Part shown: positions 55,090 to 64,000 of the stretch, one piece after another
Position numbering within the stretch: position 1 is the stretch's first letter
Layout of the letters: each line of letters starts with the position of its first letter
NCBI RefSeq assembly: GCF_000410875.1
Contig: NZ_AROI01000003.1
Coordinates: 124,001-188,000 of the forward strand
Length of the DNA stretch: 64,000 nt
Reading direction: 5' to 3'
From: Halopseudomonas pelagia CL-AP6
Lineage (GTDB): Bacteria > Pseudomonadota > Gammaproteobacteria > Pseudomonadales > Pseudomonadaceae
Position numbers and translations under genes: made by a program
The notes under the pieces: generated by a model
The model's database searches: none
The model's input: the letters and a program-made list of their open reading frames with translations, nothing else
Told to the model about the DNA's origin: nothing

Positions 55090-55896
55090 TTAGGACTCCT
55101 CCTTGAACATTAGAATCTGGGCCACCTGGTAGGTAGCCGGCAAGCCGGAGGGCTGACGGAAAGCTTCATAGGCCTGGGTCAGCGCGCGCAAGCGGGTACG
55201 TCCGGTCAGGCCTCCCGGACGCCCCGGATTGAGGTTATGCGCACCTAGCGCTTTCAACTCCTGGGTAAGCCCGCTGAGCTGCGCGTAATGCAATACATGT
55301 GCTTCTAGTTCACAGCGCCAACGACCAAAGCCGGCCGTCGCCAGTAATTGCTGCAGGTCTTCCACAGCCATAAAGCGGTTGACGTGCACAAAACCATCAA
55401 CCGTCTGCCAGGCCTGCCGCAGCTCCGTCAGCGTGCCTTTGACCAGTGTAGACAACGCCAGGCAGCCGCCAGGGCGCAGTGCTTGCGCAGCCTGAGCTAA
55501 AGCCCGCCCCAGATCCGGACACCATTGCAGCGCCAGACTGGAAAAGATCAGATCCAGTGACTCGGGTTTGAGCGGCAGGGCTTCCGCATCGGCTACAACC
55601 CAGGAGCTAGCATAACCGGACGGAGCAATAGCAGATTGTGCACTGGCAAAGCGCAGCATGCCTTCAGCCAGATCCAGCCCGATGACAGGTTGCTGGTAGC
55701 GCCGTGTCAAGGCACGGGTGAAATAGCCAGTGCCACAGCCCAGATCGATAATCGCCCGTGGCGCGAAGCGCTCCGGCAAACGCGCCAGCAAGTTGGTGCC
55801 TACTTGGCGCTGAAATTCCGCCGCCTGATCATAGGAACTCGCGGCGCGGCTGAAGGATTCAGCCACCCGACGTTTGTCGATGGCCACCTCAGTCAT
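55090..55896 (-). CDS. bioC: Malonyl-ACP O-methyltransferase
   Basis: 268 residues, starting at 55896 ([19 protein letters not shown]). SAM motif [15 protein letters not shown] and [15 protein letters not shown] identify BioC, which masks the malonyl carboxylate so that fatty-acid synthesis can build the pimeloyl chain. Overlaps the bioH stop by eight bases. The open frame to 56058 lies inside bioH. Confidence 0.94.
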   Translation of the reverse strand: MTEVAIDKRRVAESFSRAASSYDQAAEFQRQVGTNLLARLPERFAPRAIIDLGCGTGYFTRALTRRYQQPVIGLDLAEGMLRFASAQSAIAPSGYASSWVVADAEALPLKPESLDLIFSSLALQWCPDLGRALAQAAQALRPGGCLALSTLVKGTLTELRQAWQTVDGFVHVNRFMAVEDLQQLLATAGFGRWRCELEAHVLHYAQLSGLTQELKALGAHNLNPGRPGGLTGRTRLRALTQAYEAFRQPSGLPATYQVAQILMFKEES

Positions 55897-56605
55897 CTCG
55901 CTGACCCAGAAACCCGGCAATACGCTCGGCCAGCCACTCAGATTGCTCCAAAGGCAGCGCATGGCCGGCCTGATCGTGAATTGCGACCTGCAGACGAGGC
56001 TGCATTTGTGCAAGCGCGTGAGCAGCCGCCACCGGCACCAACGCATCGCGCCCGCCAAAACAGTGCAGGCTGGCTGCGGTCGAAGCCTTCAACGCTGCTC
56101 GGCTGTCCAGCACACCGAGCAAAGCCAGCGCATGCAGACGCTGATCCGCTGCGGCGCTGTCCCATTCCAGTGTTTGTGCCAGGGTTCGCGGTTGTTCACT
56201 GCCCTGGGCAACCAGTAGGGCGAAGCGCTTGAGGATTTTCTCTGGCGCGGCGCGGAAATCGTTCAAGAATGCCTTGAAAGTCTCGGCTGGCATGGCTGCG
56301 GCCCAGTCCTTGCGCATCACAAAGCAGGCATTGCTGGCGATGGTCACCACGTGGCTGAAACGCTGCGGAAAACGCCGCTGCAGTTGCACCGCGAGCATAC
56401 CGCCCAGTGACCAGCCCACCAGTACGCCCGGCGGCAGTTGCTCGGCCAGTATAGCCAGATCACTTTCCAGCGTAGAAAGTTGCAGCGCTGGCAAAGCCGG
56501 AGTCTGGATGCACCACTCAGGCAGCCTCTGGCCCAGCGCCTTGGCCAGAGGCTGCATCGCCGTGGGGGCAAGAGCCCAGCCAGGTAAAAGGGTAATGTTA
56601 AGCAT
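55889..56605 (-). CDS. bioH: Pimeloyl-ACP methyl ester carboxylesterase
   Basis: 238 residues, alpha/beta hydrolase. The nucleophile is S66 in [19 protein letters not shown] near the C-terminus carries the catalytic histidine and [10 protein letters not shown] the acid. It demethylates pimeloyl-ACP ester, ending chain growth. Located between bioF and bioC, overlapping both. Confidence 0.94.
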   Translation of the reverse strand: MLNITLLPGWALAPTAMQPLAKALGQRLPEWCIQTPALPALQLSTLESDLAILAEQLPPGVLVGWSLGGMLAVQLQRRFPQRFSHVVTIASNACFVMRKDWAAAMPAETFKAFLNDFRAAPEKILKRFALLVAQGSEQPRTLAQTLEWDSAAADQRLHALALLGVLDSRAALKASTAASLHCFGGRDALVPVAAAHALAQMQPRLQVAIHDQAGHALPLEQSEWLAERIAGFLGQRDD

Positions 56606-57773
56606 CTTGGGCCTCAGGTAATTGCGCCACGGCGCGTTTCAAGGCGTCCAGCAACTGGTTGACGTCATCTTCGCTATGCGCGGCGCTGAGCGTTACCCGC
56701 AGGCGCGCGGTGCCGCTCGGTACTGTCGGCGGGCGAATGGCGGTGACCAGAATCCCCTGCTGGCGCAATGCAGCGGACAGCGCCAACGCACGTTCGCTGC
56801 TACCCACCAGAATAGGTTGGATCGGTGTGGGGCTGTTCATCAGTTGCAGGCCGATATCGGTCACACCAATGCGGAACTGCGCAATCAGCTGCGCCAGGCG
56901 CTCCCGGCGCCAATGCTCACCCTGCAGCAATTGCAGGCTGCGCAGGGTGGCGCAGGCAACTGCCGGAGGCTGGCTGGTGGTGTAGATATACGGCCGCGCG
57001 AACTGGATAAGGGTCTCGATCAACTCGTCGCTACCCGCGACAAAGGCGCCTGCGGTGCCGAACGCCTTACCCAAGGTGCCGATCAGCACGGGCACCTGCT
57101 GCAGGCTGAGGCCGAAATGTTCAACGATCCCGCCGCCATTGTTGCCCAGACAACCAAAGCCATGTGCGTCATCGACCATCACCCAGGCTCCACGCTTATT
57201 GGCGCTAGCACAGATGCCAGGCAAATCAGCCAGATCCCCATCCATGCTGAATACGCCGTCCGTGACCACCAGCGTGTTGCCCTGTGCCTTGTCGAGCCGA
57301 CCTTCAAGACTAGGAATGTCGTTATGCAGAAAACGGGAAAAGCGCGCGCCGCTAAGCAGGCCGGCGTCCAGCAAAGAGGCATGATTGAGTCGGTCTTCCA
57401 GCACCGTGTCGCCCTGCCCTGCCAGCGCAGTGACCGCACCTAGATTGGCCATATAGCCATTGGACATCAGTAGCGCCCGCGGCCGCCCGGTAAACTCGGC
57501 CAATGCCTCTTCCAGCTCATGGTGCGGCTGACTATGCCCCACCACCAGATGCGAAGCGCCACCACCCACGCCCCAGCGCCGCGCGCCCTGGACAAACGCC
57601 TCAATCACCGCAGGATGACTGGCCAGGCCCAGATAATCGTTATTGCAAAACGCCAGCAATGGCTGACCGTCGACCACTACGCGCACACCTTGCGGTGACT
57701 CAAGCAGCGGCCGTTGGCGGTACAGATGCGCCGCACGGCGCTCAGCGAGACGGGACGATAAATTGAAGGACAT
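56598..57773 (-). CDS. bioF: 8-Amino-7-oxononanoate synthase
   Basis: 391 residues, PLP enzyme of the alpha-oxoamine synthase family joining pimeloyl-ACP and alanine. [26 protein letters not shown] and the PLP lysine in [15 protein letters not shown] are intact. The ATG at 57773 gives [14 protein letters not shown]; the frame opens upstream into the dispersed repeat. Overlaps bioH by eight bases. Confidence 0.95.
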   Translation of the reverse strand: MSFNLSSRLAERRAAHLYRQRPLLESPQGVRVVVDGQPLLAFCNNDYLGLASHPAVIEAFVQGARRWGVGGGASHLVVGHSQPHHELEEALAEFTGRPRALLMSNGYMANLGAVTALAGQGDTVLEDRLNHASLLDAGLLSGARFSRFLHNDIPSLEGRLDKAQGNTLVVTDGVFSMDGDLADLPGICASANKRGAWVMVDDAHGFGCLGNNGGGIVEHFGLSLQQVPVLIGTLGKAFGTAGAFVAGSDELIETLIQFARPYIYTTSQPPAVACATLRSLQLLQGEHWRRERLAQLIAQFRIGVTDIGLQLMNSPTPIQPILVGSSERALALSAALRQQGILVTAIRPPTVPSGTARLRVTLSAAHSEDDVNQLLDALKRAVAQLPEAQDA

Positions 57774-57782
57774 AGGGCTCAC

Positions 57783-57915
57783 GCAGCTGCAGGCGGCGAG
57801 TTGCGAGCGGCCAGCCTCAAGCAGCAAGCAGCCGTGCATATTACCGATTGAATAGATGACAGACCGAGGATGCTGACTGCACCCTCAGCTTGCCGCTTGT
57901 CGCTGAAAGCTTGCC
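57783..57915. repeat. Palindromic dispersed repeat, copy 2 (bioF-bioB gap)
   Basis: Fills most of the gap between bioB stop and bioF start. GGCGGCGAGTTGCGAGCGGC on the left is matched on the right in inverse by CAGCTTGCCGCTTGTCGC-type words, with GCCGTGCAT and GACTGCACC between. Shares those words with 32653-32735. Confidence 0.6.
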
Positions 57916-57926
57916 GCTGCTGTTAC

Positions 57927-58988
57927 TCAGCCCGCCGCATTAACAAAGAGTTCACTGTCGCGCTGTTCCACCAACGCCTGCTCGATGGCCGCCTGGTGAA
58001 CCTCGTCGTCGTGCTCTTCGCGCTCTTCAGGCTTGATGCCCAGACGATCGAACAGACGCATATCTTTCTCGGCCTGCGGGTTGGACGTGGTCAGCAGACG
58101 GTCGCCGTAGAAGATCGAGTTGGCCCCGGCGAAGAACGCCAGCGCCTGGGTCTGCTCGTTCATCTGTTCACGGCCAGCGGACAAACGCACGTGAGACTTC
58201 GGCATCATGATGCGAGCCACGGCCAGAGTACGGATGAAATCGAAGGGATCCACATCGGCTTCATTTTCCAGCGGCGTGCCCTTGACCTTGACCAGCATGT
58301 TGATCGGCACGCTTTCCGGGTGCTCGGGCAAATTCGCCAGTTGGATCAACAGGCCGGCGCGATCTTCCAAAGACTCACCCATGCCGAGAATGCCACCGGA
58401 ACAAATCTTCATGCCGGCGTCGCGAACGTAAGACAGGGTTTCCAGACGGTCACCGAAGGTCCGGGTGGTAATGATCTTGCCGTAGAATTCAGGTGAAGTG
58501 TCCAGGTTGTGGTTGTAGTAATCCAACCCAGCTTCGGCGAGCTCGCGCGTCTGTTCCTTGGTCAGCTTGCCCAGGGTCATGCAGGTCTCAAGGCCCAGCT
58601 TGCGTACCCCCTTGACCATCTCCAGTACGTAGGGCATATCCTTGTCAGACGGATGCTTCCAGGCTGCGCCCATGCAGAAGCGGGTTGCGCCAATCTTCTT
58701 GGCGGCAACAGCTTCATCCAGCACCTTCTGGACTTCCAGCAGCTTTTCCTTGTCCAGCCCGGTGTTGTAATGACCTGACTGCGGGCAGTACTTGCAGTCT
58801 TCCGGGCAGGCGCCGGTCTTGATCGACAATAGAGTAGACACTTGCACCCGGTTGGCATCGAAGTGCTGGCGGTGTACGGTTTGCGCCTGGAACATCAGAT
58901 CATTGAAGGGCTGACGAAACAGCGCCAGCACTTCGGCTGGTTTCCAGTTATGACGGGTGACTGAAGCGGTCAAGGATGAAACTGTCAT
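57927..58988 (-). CDS. bioB: Biotin synthase
   Basis: 353 residues, radical SAM enzyme inserting sulfur into dethiobiotin. The 4Fe-4S cluster cysteines are C61, C65 and C68 in [37 protein letters not shown] and [13 protein letters not shown] are further BioB signatures. ATG 58988 chosen ([16 protein letters not shown]). First gene of the operon; a strong promoter is at 59042-59069. Confidence 0.97.
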   Translation of the reverse strand: MTVSSLTASVTRHNWKPAEVLALFRQPFNDLMFQAQTVHRQHFDANRVQVSTLLSIKTGACPEDCKYCPQSGHYNTGLDKEKLLEVQKVLDEAVAAKKIGATRFCMGAAWKHPSDKDMPYVLEMVKGVRKLGLETCMTLGKLTKEQTRELAEAGLDYYNHNLDTSPEFYGKIITTRTFGDRLETLSYVRDAGMKICSGGILGMGESLEDRAGLLIQLANLPEHPESVPINMLVKVKGTPLENEADVDPFDFIRTLAVARIMMPKSHVRLSAGREQMNEQTQALAFFAGANSIFYGDRLLTTSNPQAEKDMRLFDRLGIKPEEREEHDDEVHQAAIEQALVEQRDSELFVNAAG

Positions 58989-59041
58989 GAATAGAATCCT
59001 GAATGGGGATGAACAACCATCTATATTTGAGCTATGCACGC

Positions 59042-59069
59042 ATGATAGCGATGGCAGGGAGGCTGTCAA
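59042..59069 (-). promoter_or_regulatory. bioB operon promoter
   Basis: Minus-strand consensus TTGACA (59064-59069) and TATCAT (59042-59047), 16-base spacer, about 54 bases before the bioB ATG. It overlaps the Shine-Dalgarno region of comF on the other strand. No BirA-type operator seen. Confidence 0.65.
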
Positions 59070-59072
59070 CCA

Positions 59073-59792
59073 TTGCACATCACCAAGGTTTACAACTGGC
59101 TGAATAACAAGCAACCAGGCCGCTGCCTGCTATGCTTGAGCACTGACGCGTCTGTACAGCACGGACTCTGCGAGCCCTGCCGACGGGATTTGCCCTGGCT
59201 CGGTAGCCGCTGCCGGCAGTGTGCGTTGCCACTACCGTTTGCCGGGCAACTGTGCGGCCAGTGTCAGCAGCATCCCCCCGCCTACTCTCAAGTCATTTGC
59301 CCGTTTCTGTACCGTTTCCCGCTGGATAGCCTGGTGCCTGCTTTCAAATATCACAAGCAATTGATCTACGGCCGCCTTCTCGCTCATCTATTAGCCGATT
59401 ACGTCAGTTTTGCCTATCAGGAACAGCAGCACGCTTTACCTGACGCCCTTATACCCATGCCCTTGCATCGCAAGCGCCAGGCGCAACGTGGTTTTAATCA
59501 AGCGCTGGAGCTGGCCCGGCCTATGGCCCGAACGTTGGGCTGCCCAATGCTTAGCGCTACGCTGAAGAGAGTACAAGCTACCCATACCCAACAAGGACTG
59601 ACTGCGCAACAGCGGAAACACAACCTCAGAGGTGCATTTGAGTGTTCTGCACCAGAAAAAGTCACGGGCCTGCATCTGGCACTGATCGATGATGTACTGA
59701 CTACCGGGGCCACCGCCGACGAGGCCAGCTATACGCTGTTAAAAGCAGGCGCGCAGAGCGTCAGTATCTGGTGCGTGGCCAGAACGCCTTGA
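59073..59792 (+). CDS. ComF/GntX-family phosphoribosyltransferase-like protein
   Basis: 239 residues. An N-terminal zinc knuckle ([29 protein letters not shown]) precedes a PRTase domain with [21 protein letters not shown] and the PRPP loop [15 protein letters not shown]. The family is linked to DNA uptake (ComF) and gluconate use (GntX), but pseudomonad members are uncharacterised. The only in-frame start is TTG at 59073, after GGGAGG. Divergent from bioB. Confidence 0.88.
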   Translation: MHITKVYNWLNNKQPGRCLLCLSTDASVQHGLCEPCRRDLPWLGSRCRQCALPLPFAGQLCGQCQQHPPAYSQVICPFLYRFPLDSLVPAFKYHKQLIYGRLLAHLLADYVSFAYQEQQHALPDALIPMPLHRKRQAQRGFNQALELARPMARTLGCPMLSATLKRVQATHTQQGLTAQQRKHNLRGAFECSAPEKVTGLHLALIDDVLTTGATADEASYTLLKAGAQSVSIWCVARTP

Positions 59793-59902
59793 TGCTGTGA
59801 GCGTATAAAACGACCGATACAACAGACAGTTACACTGCGCCATTACCCGAGTGTGCCGGGATGTGACACCATAGCAGCCTAATTCGGTCTGGCGGAGCTA
59901 CC

Positions 59903-60883
59903 ATGGACTCGCAACATCCTTTTGCCCTGCTTACTCCCGACACCGTGCTGGACGCGGTGGAGTCGCTGGGGTTTCTCAGTGACGCCCGCACCCTGACGCT
60001 GAACAGTTACGAGAATCGTGTATTCCAGATCGGCATCGAAGGTGCACAGCCGCTGATTGCCAAGTTCTATCGCCCGGAGCGCTGGAGCGACGAAGCCATT
60101 CTTGAGGAGCATGAGTATTCACTGGAACTGGCCGACCGGGATATTCCGGTCATCCCGCCGATGCAGATCGACGGCCGTACCTTGTTCGAGTTCGCCGGCT
60201 TTCGCTTCAGCCTGTTCAAACGTTTTGGCGGTCGCGCGCCTGAGCTGGATAACCCTGACCACCTGCTGATGCTCGGCCGTTTACTCGGCCGCCTGCACGC
60301 GGTGGGCGCCATGAAGCCATTCAAGCACCGGCCGACACTAACGGTACAGAATTTTGGGCATGACAGCCTGGCCTGGCTGCGCGAATCGGGCATCGTGCCC
60401 GAAAACCTGCGCCCGGCATATTTTTCGGTGGCCGATGATCTGATGCAGGTCATTGATCAACGCATGCAGGCCAATCCTTATTCCACGATTCGGCTACATG
60501 GCGATTTGCATGTGGGCAATCTGCTCTGGCGCGACGAGAGCCTGTACATGGTAGATATGGACGATTGCCGCCAGGGCCCAGCCATTCAGGATTTGTGGAT
60601 GATGCTGTCCGGCGATCACAATCAACGCCAGGGGCAATTGGCCGAGCTGGTCGAAGGCTATAACGAGTTTTATGATTTCGATCCGCGGCAACTGGCGCTG
60701 ATCGAGTCATTGCGTACCCTGCGCCTGGTTCATTACAGCGCCTGGCTGGCCCGGCGCTGGGACGATCCGGCTTTCCCACGACACTTTCCGTGGTTTGCCA
60801 GCGAACGCTATTGGGCCGATCAGGTACTGACTCTGCGCGAGCAGCGCGCCGCGCTCGACGAGCCGCTGCTCAGGTTGTTCTGA
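59903..60883 (+). CDS. srkA: Stress response kinase A (YihE family)
   Basis: 326 residues, a choline/aminoglycoside-kinase-like Ser/Thr kinase. The catalytic loop RLHGDLHVGNLLW and metal-binding VDMDDCRQGP are present, with an N-terminal ATP-lobe (YENRVFQIGIEGAQPLIAKF). In E. coli it counters toxin-mediated death. Starts at ATG 59903 with GGAG nearby. Confidence 0.93.
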   Translation: MDSQHPFALLTPDTVLDAVESLGFLSDARTLTLNSYENRVFQIGIEGAQPLIAKFYRPERWSDEAILEEHEYSLELADRDIPVIPPMQIDGRTLFEFAGFRFSLFKRFGGRAPELDNPDHLLMLGRLLGRLHAVGAMKPFKHRPTLTVQNFGHDSLAWLRESGIVPENLRPAYFSVADDLMQVIDQRMQANPYSTIRLHGDLHVGNLLWRDESLYMVDMDDCRQGPAIQDLWMMLSGDHNQRQGQLAELVEGYNEFYDFDPRQLALIESLRTLRLVHYSAWLARRWDDPAFPRHFPWFASERYWADQVLTLREQRAALDEPLLRLF

Positions 60884-60931
60884 TCGATGATGTTTTGATC
60901 GGCGCGTATAAGGGACATCAATGGCCGTTCC

Positions 60932-60948
60932 CAGTCACCTTGTGACTG
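60932..60948. promoter_or_regulatory. Palindrome upstream of the second acyl-CoA dehydrogenase gene
   Basis: CAGTCAC-CTT-GTGACTG, a perfect 7-base inverted repeat 37 bases before the ATG at 60986. Candidate operator or leader hairpin; unlike the PsrA boxes upstream of the first paralogue. Confidence 0.45.
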
Positions 60949-60985
60949 AATACACTTCAAGGCACTTTTTTCAGAGGCAACGAGC

Positions 60986-62788
60986 ATGACCGACACACTC
61001 CTCGACTCCCGCAACCTGGCCTTCGAACTGTACGAAGTGCTTGATGCCGAAGGCTTGACCCAGCGCCCGCGCTTTGCCGATCACAATCGCGAAACCTTCG
61101 ACGCGGCCATCGGTACCGCACGCACCATCGCGGAGAAGTACTTCGCTCCCCATAACCGCAAGAGCGACGAGAACGAGCCCAAGTATGTGGACGGTGCTGC
61201 CGAGCTGATTCCGGAAATCAAGCCGGCGGTTGATGCCTTCCTCGAAGCCGGCTTTCTGAATGCTACGCGTACCTTCGAGCAGGGTGGCATGCAGATGCCC
61301 AACCTGCTATCGCAGGCGTGCTTTGCGCACTTCCAGTCTGCCAACGCGGCAACCTCCTCCTACGCAATGTTGACTATGGGCGCGGCTAACCTGATCGAAG
61401 CCTTCGGTAACGAAGAGCAGCAGCAGCGCTTTCTGCAGCCGATGATCGAAGGCCGTTTCTTTGGCACCATGGCGCTGACCGAGCCGCATGCCGGCTCGTC
61501 ACTGTCGGATATTCGCACCAAGGCCGAGCCCGCTGAAGATGGCACCTATCGCCTGAAAGGCAACAAGATCTATATCTCCGGGGGCGATCACCCGCTGTCT
61601 GACAATATCGTGCATATGGTCCTGGCCAAGCTGCCCGATGCGCCCCCCGGCGTCAAAGGTATCTCGCTGTTTATCGTGCCCAAGTTCCTGGTCAATGATG
61701 ACGGCAGCGTCGGTGCGCGCAATGACGTCGCCCTGGCCGGCCTGTTCCACAAGATGGGCTGGCGCGGCACTACCTCGACCGCACTGAACTTCGGTGAAAA
61801 GGGCGAGTGCGTAGGCTACCTGGTGGGCAAGCCGCACCAGGGTTTGAGCTATATGTTCCAGATGATGAACGAAGCGCGTATCGGCGTGGGCATGGGTGCT
61901 ACCATGCTCGGCTACGCCGGCTATCTGTATTCGCTGAATTACGCCCGTGATCGCCCGCAAGGCCGTCTGCCTGATGGCAAGGATCCAAGCTCTGCTCAGG
62001 TGGCCATCGTCGAGCACACTGATATCAAGCGTCTGCTGCTGACCCAGAAGGCCTATGTAGAAGGTGCCTTCGATCTGGGTCTGTATGCCGCCCGCCTGTT
62101 CGATGACACCGAAACCCTGGAAACCGAGGAAGAGCGCCGTACCGCTCTGGAACTACTGGATCTGCTGACGCCAATCGTCAAGTCCTGGCCGTCGGAGTTC
62201 TGCCTCAAGGCCAACGAGCACGCCATCCAGATTCTCGGTGGTGCTGGTTACACCCGCGAGTATCCAGTTGAGCAGTACTACCGTGACAACCGCCTGAATC
62301 CGATTCATGAGGGCACCCACGGTATCCAGTCACTGGACCTGCTTGGACGCAAGGTAGCAATGAACAACGGCGCCGCGCTCAAGCAGCTTTCCAGCCTGGT
62401 TCAGGCTACTTGCCTTCGCGCCAGCGAGTATGACTCGCTGGCGCCACTGCGCGAGCCGTTGGAACAACTGCTTGCGCACATCGGCAAGGTTACCCTGGCG
62501 CTGCTCGGCGACATGGGTCAAGGCAAGATCAATCAGGCGCTGGCCAATTCAGCGCTGTATCTGAATGCCTTTGGCCATATGGTCATCGGTTGGCGCTGGC
62601 TGGAACAGGCCGTGTGCGCAGAACGCGGCCTGGCCGAAGGCAAGGCCAACGATGCTGCTTTTTATCGCGGCAAGCTACAGGCCGCAAGATTCTTCCTGAC
62701 CTGGGAAGTACCGGGCTGCCACCACGCGCTGAGCATTCTGGAAAATCGCGACAACACCTGCCTGGAGATGCAGAACGACTGGTTCTGA
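60986..62788 (+). CDS. Acyl-CoA dehydrogenase, large C-terminal-extended form (second)
   Basis: 600 residues with the same architecture as the paralogue at 51154: MALTEPHAGSSLSDIRTKAE, GNKIYISGGDHPLSDNIVH, and [43 protein letters not shown] region, then the C-terminal extension. Chain-length preference is not readable. Similar genes lie beside the bio operon in other pseudomonads. Own terminator follows at 62817-62844. Confidence 0.93.
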   Translation: MTDTLLDSRNLAFELYEVLDAEGLTQRPRFADHNRETFDAAIGTARTIAEKYFAPHNRKSDENEPKYVDGAAELIPEIKPAVDAFLEAGFLNATRTFEQGGMQMPNLLSQACFAHFQSANAATSSYAMLTMGAANLIEAFGNEEQQQRFLQPMIEGRFFGTMALTEPHAGSSLSDIRTKAEPAEDGTYRLKGNKIYISGGDHPLSDNIVHMVLAKLPDAPPGVKGISLFIVPKFLVNDDGSVGARNDVALAGLFHKMGWRGTTSTALNFGEKGECVGYLVGKPHQGLSYMFQMMNEARIGVGMGATMLGYAGYLYSLNYARDRPQGRLPDGKDPSSAQVAIVEHTDIKRLLLTQKAYVEGAFDLGLYAARLFDDTETLETEEERRTALELLDLLTPIVKSWPSEFCLKANEHAIQILGGAGYTREYPVEQYYRDNRLNPIHEGTHGIQSLDLLGRKVAMNNGAALKQLSSLVQATCLRASEYDSLAPLREPLEQLLAHIGKVTLALLGDMGQGKINQALANSALYLNAFGHMVIGWRWLEQAVCAERGLAEGKANDAAFYRGKLQAARFFLTWEVPGCHHALSILENRDNTCLEMQNDWF

Positions 62789-62816
62789 ACGTAGCCATTG
62801 CGTTGCCGCACGCCAC

Positions 62817-62844
62817 AAAAAGCCGTCCTTTGCGACGGCTTTTT
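62817..62844 (+). terminator. Rho-independent terminator of the second acyl-CoA dehydrogenase gene
   Basis: AAAAAGCCGTC-CTTTGC-GACGGCTTTTT, a perfect stem with a T run on the plus strand, 29 bases past the stop. Confidence 0.9.
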
Positions 62845-63016
62845 TATGCCGCCGTTATTATTCCCGCGGCTGTTTTGTCAGCACCTATTCTTTCCTAAAC
62901 TTATGTCTTCCTGAGGGTCTTTGTTTGACGGTGTTTGCCTGAAGGTCTGTCAAAGCTGCTTCCCAATATCATCGGGTAAGACTAACCTCTGCTCAGGATC
63001 ATTCTGGAATTTTTTC

Positions 63017-64000
63017 ATGTCGCGTTTTCTTAAACTGCTTTGCTGTGTCCTGCTACTGGGGCAATGGGCCTTCGCCAGCCACGCCGTCGCCCAGTCGGAG
63101 ATTGAGCAGGCGATCGAAGCCTTGCAGGCCGAGATCAAAACCCTGGCCGAGGGCAACCAGTCAGATGCGGAAAAGCGTGAATTCCAGGAAGCCTACCAGA
63201 ACACGCTGATCTTCCTGGAGCGTAGCCAGAAGCTCGCTCGGGACACCACCAAGCTTGAACAGGAGCTGCAGCAGGCTCCGGAAAAAATACGCGCCGCACG
63301 GCAACAGATACAGAACCTGCGGGTGCAGGACTCCGATAGCGTACGCCGCAGTTTTGCCAGCCAGAATCTTGGATCCCTGGAGGACCTGCTGGGCGAAAAG
63401 GTCGGACAGATGTTCGCCTGGCAGAATGACCTGACCAGCGTCAACAGTGACTTGATTGCAGCGCAGACCCGTCCTGAACGCACCCAAGCGCAAGTATCGG
63501 AAAACCAGACTCGCGAACAGGCTATCGCCGAGCAGATACGTATATTGCAGCGTCAACCGGATACCCGCATCAATCAGGCCAACCTGCGCAGGCTGACTGC
63601 CGAACAGGAAAGCCTGCAACTGAGCAACCGTTTCATGCGCCAGCAGTTGAACGCCAACAGCCTGCTGCAAGACCTGGCCACCCAGAAACGCGACCTGCTC
63701 AAACAACAGATCGATAATATCGAGCACGAAGTCAGTATTCTGCAGGAAGTCATCAACGAGAAGCGGCGCAGCCAGTCCGAACAGACGGTCAGTGAGGTTA
63801 CCGAAGCGCTGGAAACCACCGAAAACGAACTACTGCGCGAACAAGGTGGCCTGAATCAACGCCTCAGCGAAGAGCTGCTTGCTGCCACCACGCGCGTCGG
63901 CGAGTTGACCCGTCAGAATATCCAGACACTGCAACAGATCGAAAGCATGAACCAGATTGACCGCGCGCTGGAACAGCAGATCGATGTGCTGGAAGGCAGC
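63017..64000 (+). CDS. mscK: Mechanosensitive channel MscK/KefA (partial, N-terminal part)
   Basis: The frame opens at ATG 63017 and runs off the window after 328 codons. A Sec signal (LLCCVLLLGQWAFASHAVAQ) is followed by a long periplasmic, coiled-coil-rich segment full of Gln and Glu (IEQAIEALQAEIKTLAEG, QAPEKIRAARQQIQNL), which is the MscS_porin (PF12795) domain at the start of MscK/KefA-type large channels. The membrane and channel domains would lie downstream. Family call depends on this N-terminal domain only. Confidence 0.85.
   Translation, partial: MSRFLKLLCCVLLLGQWAFASHAVAQSEIEQAIEALQAEIKTLAEGNQSDAEKREFQEAYQNTLIFLERSQKLARDTTKLEQELQQAPEKIRAARQQIQNLRVQDSDSVRRSFASQNLGSLEDLLGEKVGQMFAWQNDLTSVNSDLIAAQTRPERTQAQVSENQTREQAIAEQIRILQRQPDTRINQANLRRLTAEQESLQLSNRFMRQQLNANSLLQDLATQKRDLLKQQIDNIEHEVSILQEVINEKRRSQSEQTVSEVTEALETTENELLREQGGLNQRLSEELLAATTRVGELTRQNIQTLQQIESMNQIDRALEQQIDVLEGS

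Noticed and set aside
58989-59072. BirA or BioQ operator before bioB
   Set aside because: No TTGTAAAC/GTTTACAA-like or other long dyad is found; only the sigma70 promoter can be supported.

Overview
The window is a chromosomal segment of a gammaproteobacterium of the Pseudomonas lineage. The evidence is gene content and order in the right two thirds: algW-hisC-hisD-hisG-murA-ibaG-mlaBCDEF-kdsD-kdsC-lptC-lptA-lptB-rpoN-hpf-ptsN-rapZ-ptsO, a fused cysNC, and bioBFHCD followed by acyl-CoA dehydrogenases, all familiar from pseudomonads. A marine or environmental relative such as Halopseudomonas is my inference. No rRNA, tRNA or CRISPR array was seen.

Left third (1-19,846): an integron cassette array without a visible integrase gene (a CALIN-type array). 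I count 19 attC-like sites, nearly all directly downstream of a gene on the minus strand, so cassettes read leftward and the missing attI/intI would be expected on the right, next to purL. The cargo is varied: an Acg-type nitroreductase, a GAF-PAS-GGDEF diguanylate cyclase with a flavin reductase, an acetyltransferase, a methyltransferase, an SDR plus AraC/MGMT pair, two GFA-family proteins, a RelE/ParE toxin-antitoxin pair, a vapBC locus damaged by an IS66 element, an AT-rich AAA ATPase with a C-terminal HEPN-like RNxxHH motif (candidate phage defence), and a run of small membrane or zinc-ribbon proteins. Decay is visible: an IS1182-family element sits exactly in an attC recombination point, an IS1182-like end lies alone beside IS66, one cassette gene has an in-frame stop, another a frameshift in a G tract, one attC is internally deleted and two have altered crossover bases.

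Middle (20,337-48,771): purL; mltF; tadA; the sulfate activation genes cysD-cysNC; a Nif3-family gene; algW; histidine genes and murA; the Mla lipid-transport operon; the KDO/LPS export operon kdsD-lptB; and the rpoN-PTS(Ntr) operon ending in ptsO; then pmbA and darP.

Right (48,895-64,000): an egtD-egtB ergothioneine pair; a large acyl-CoA dehydrogenase preceded by two PsrA-like operator boxes; two small genes (SprA-like metalloprotease and a flagellar-rod-like protein); the complete biotin operon bioB-F-H-C-D with a strong promoter divergent from comF; srkA; a second acyl-CoA dehydrogenase; and the start of mscK, which runs off the end. A palindromic dispersed repeat occupies both the hisC-hisD and bioF-bioB gaps.
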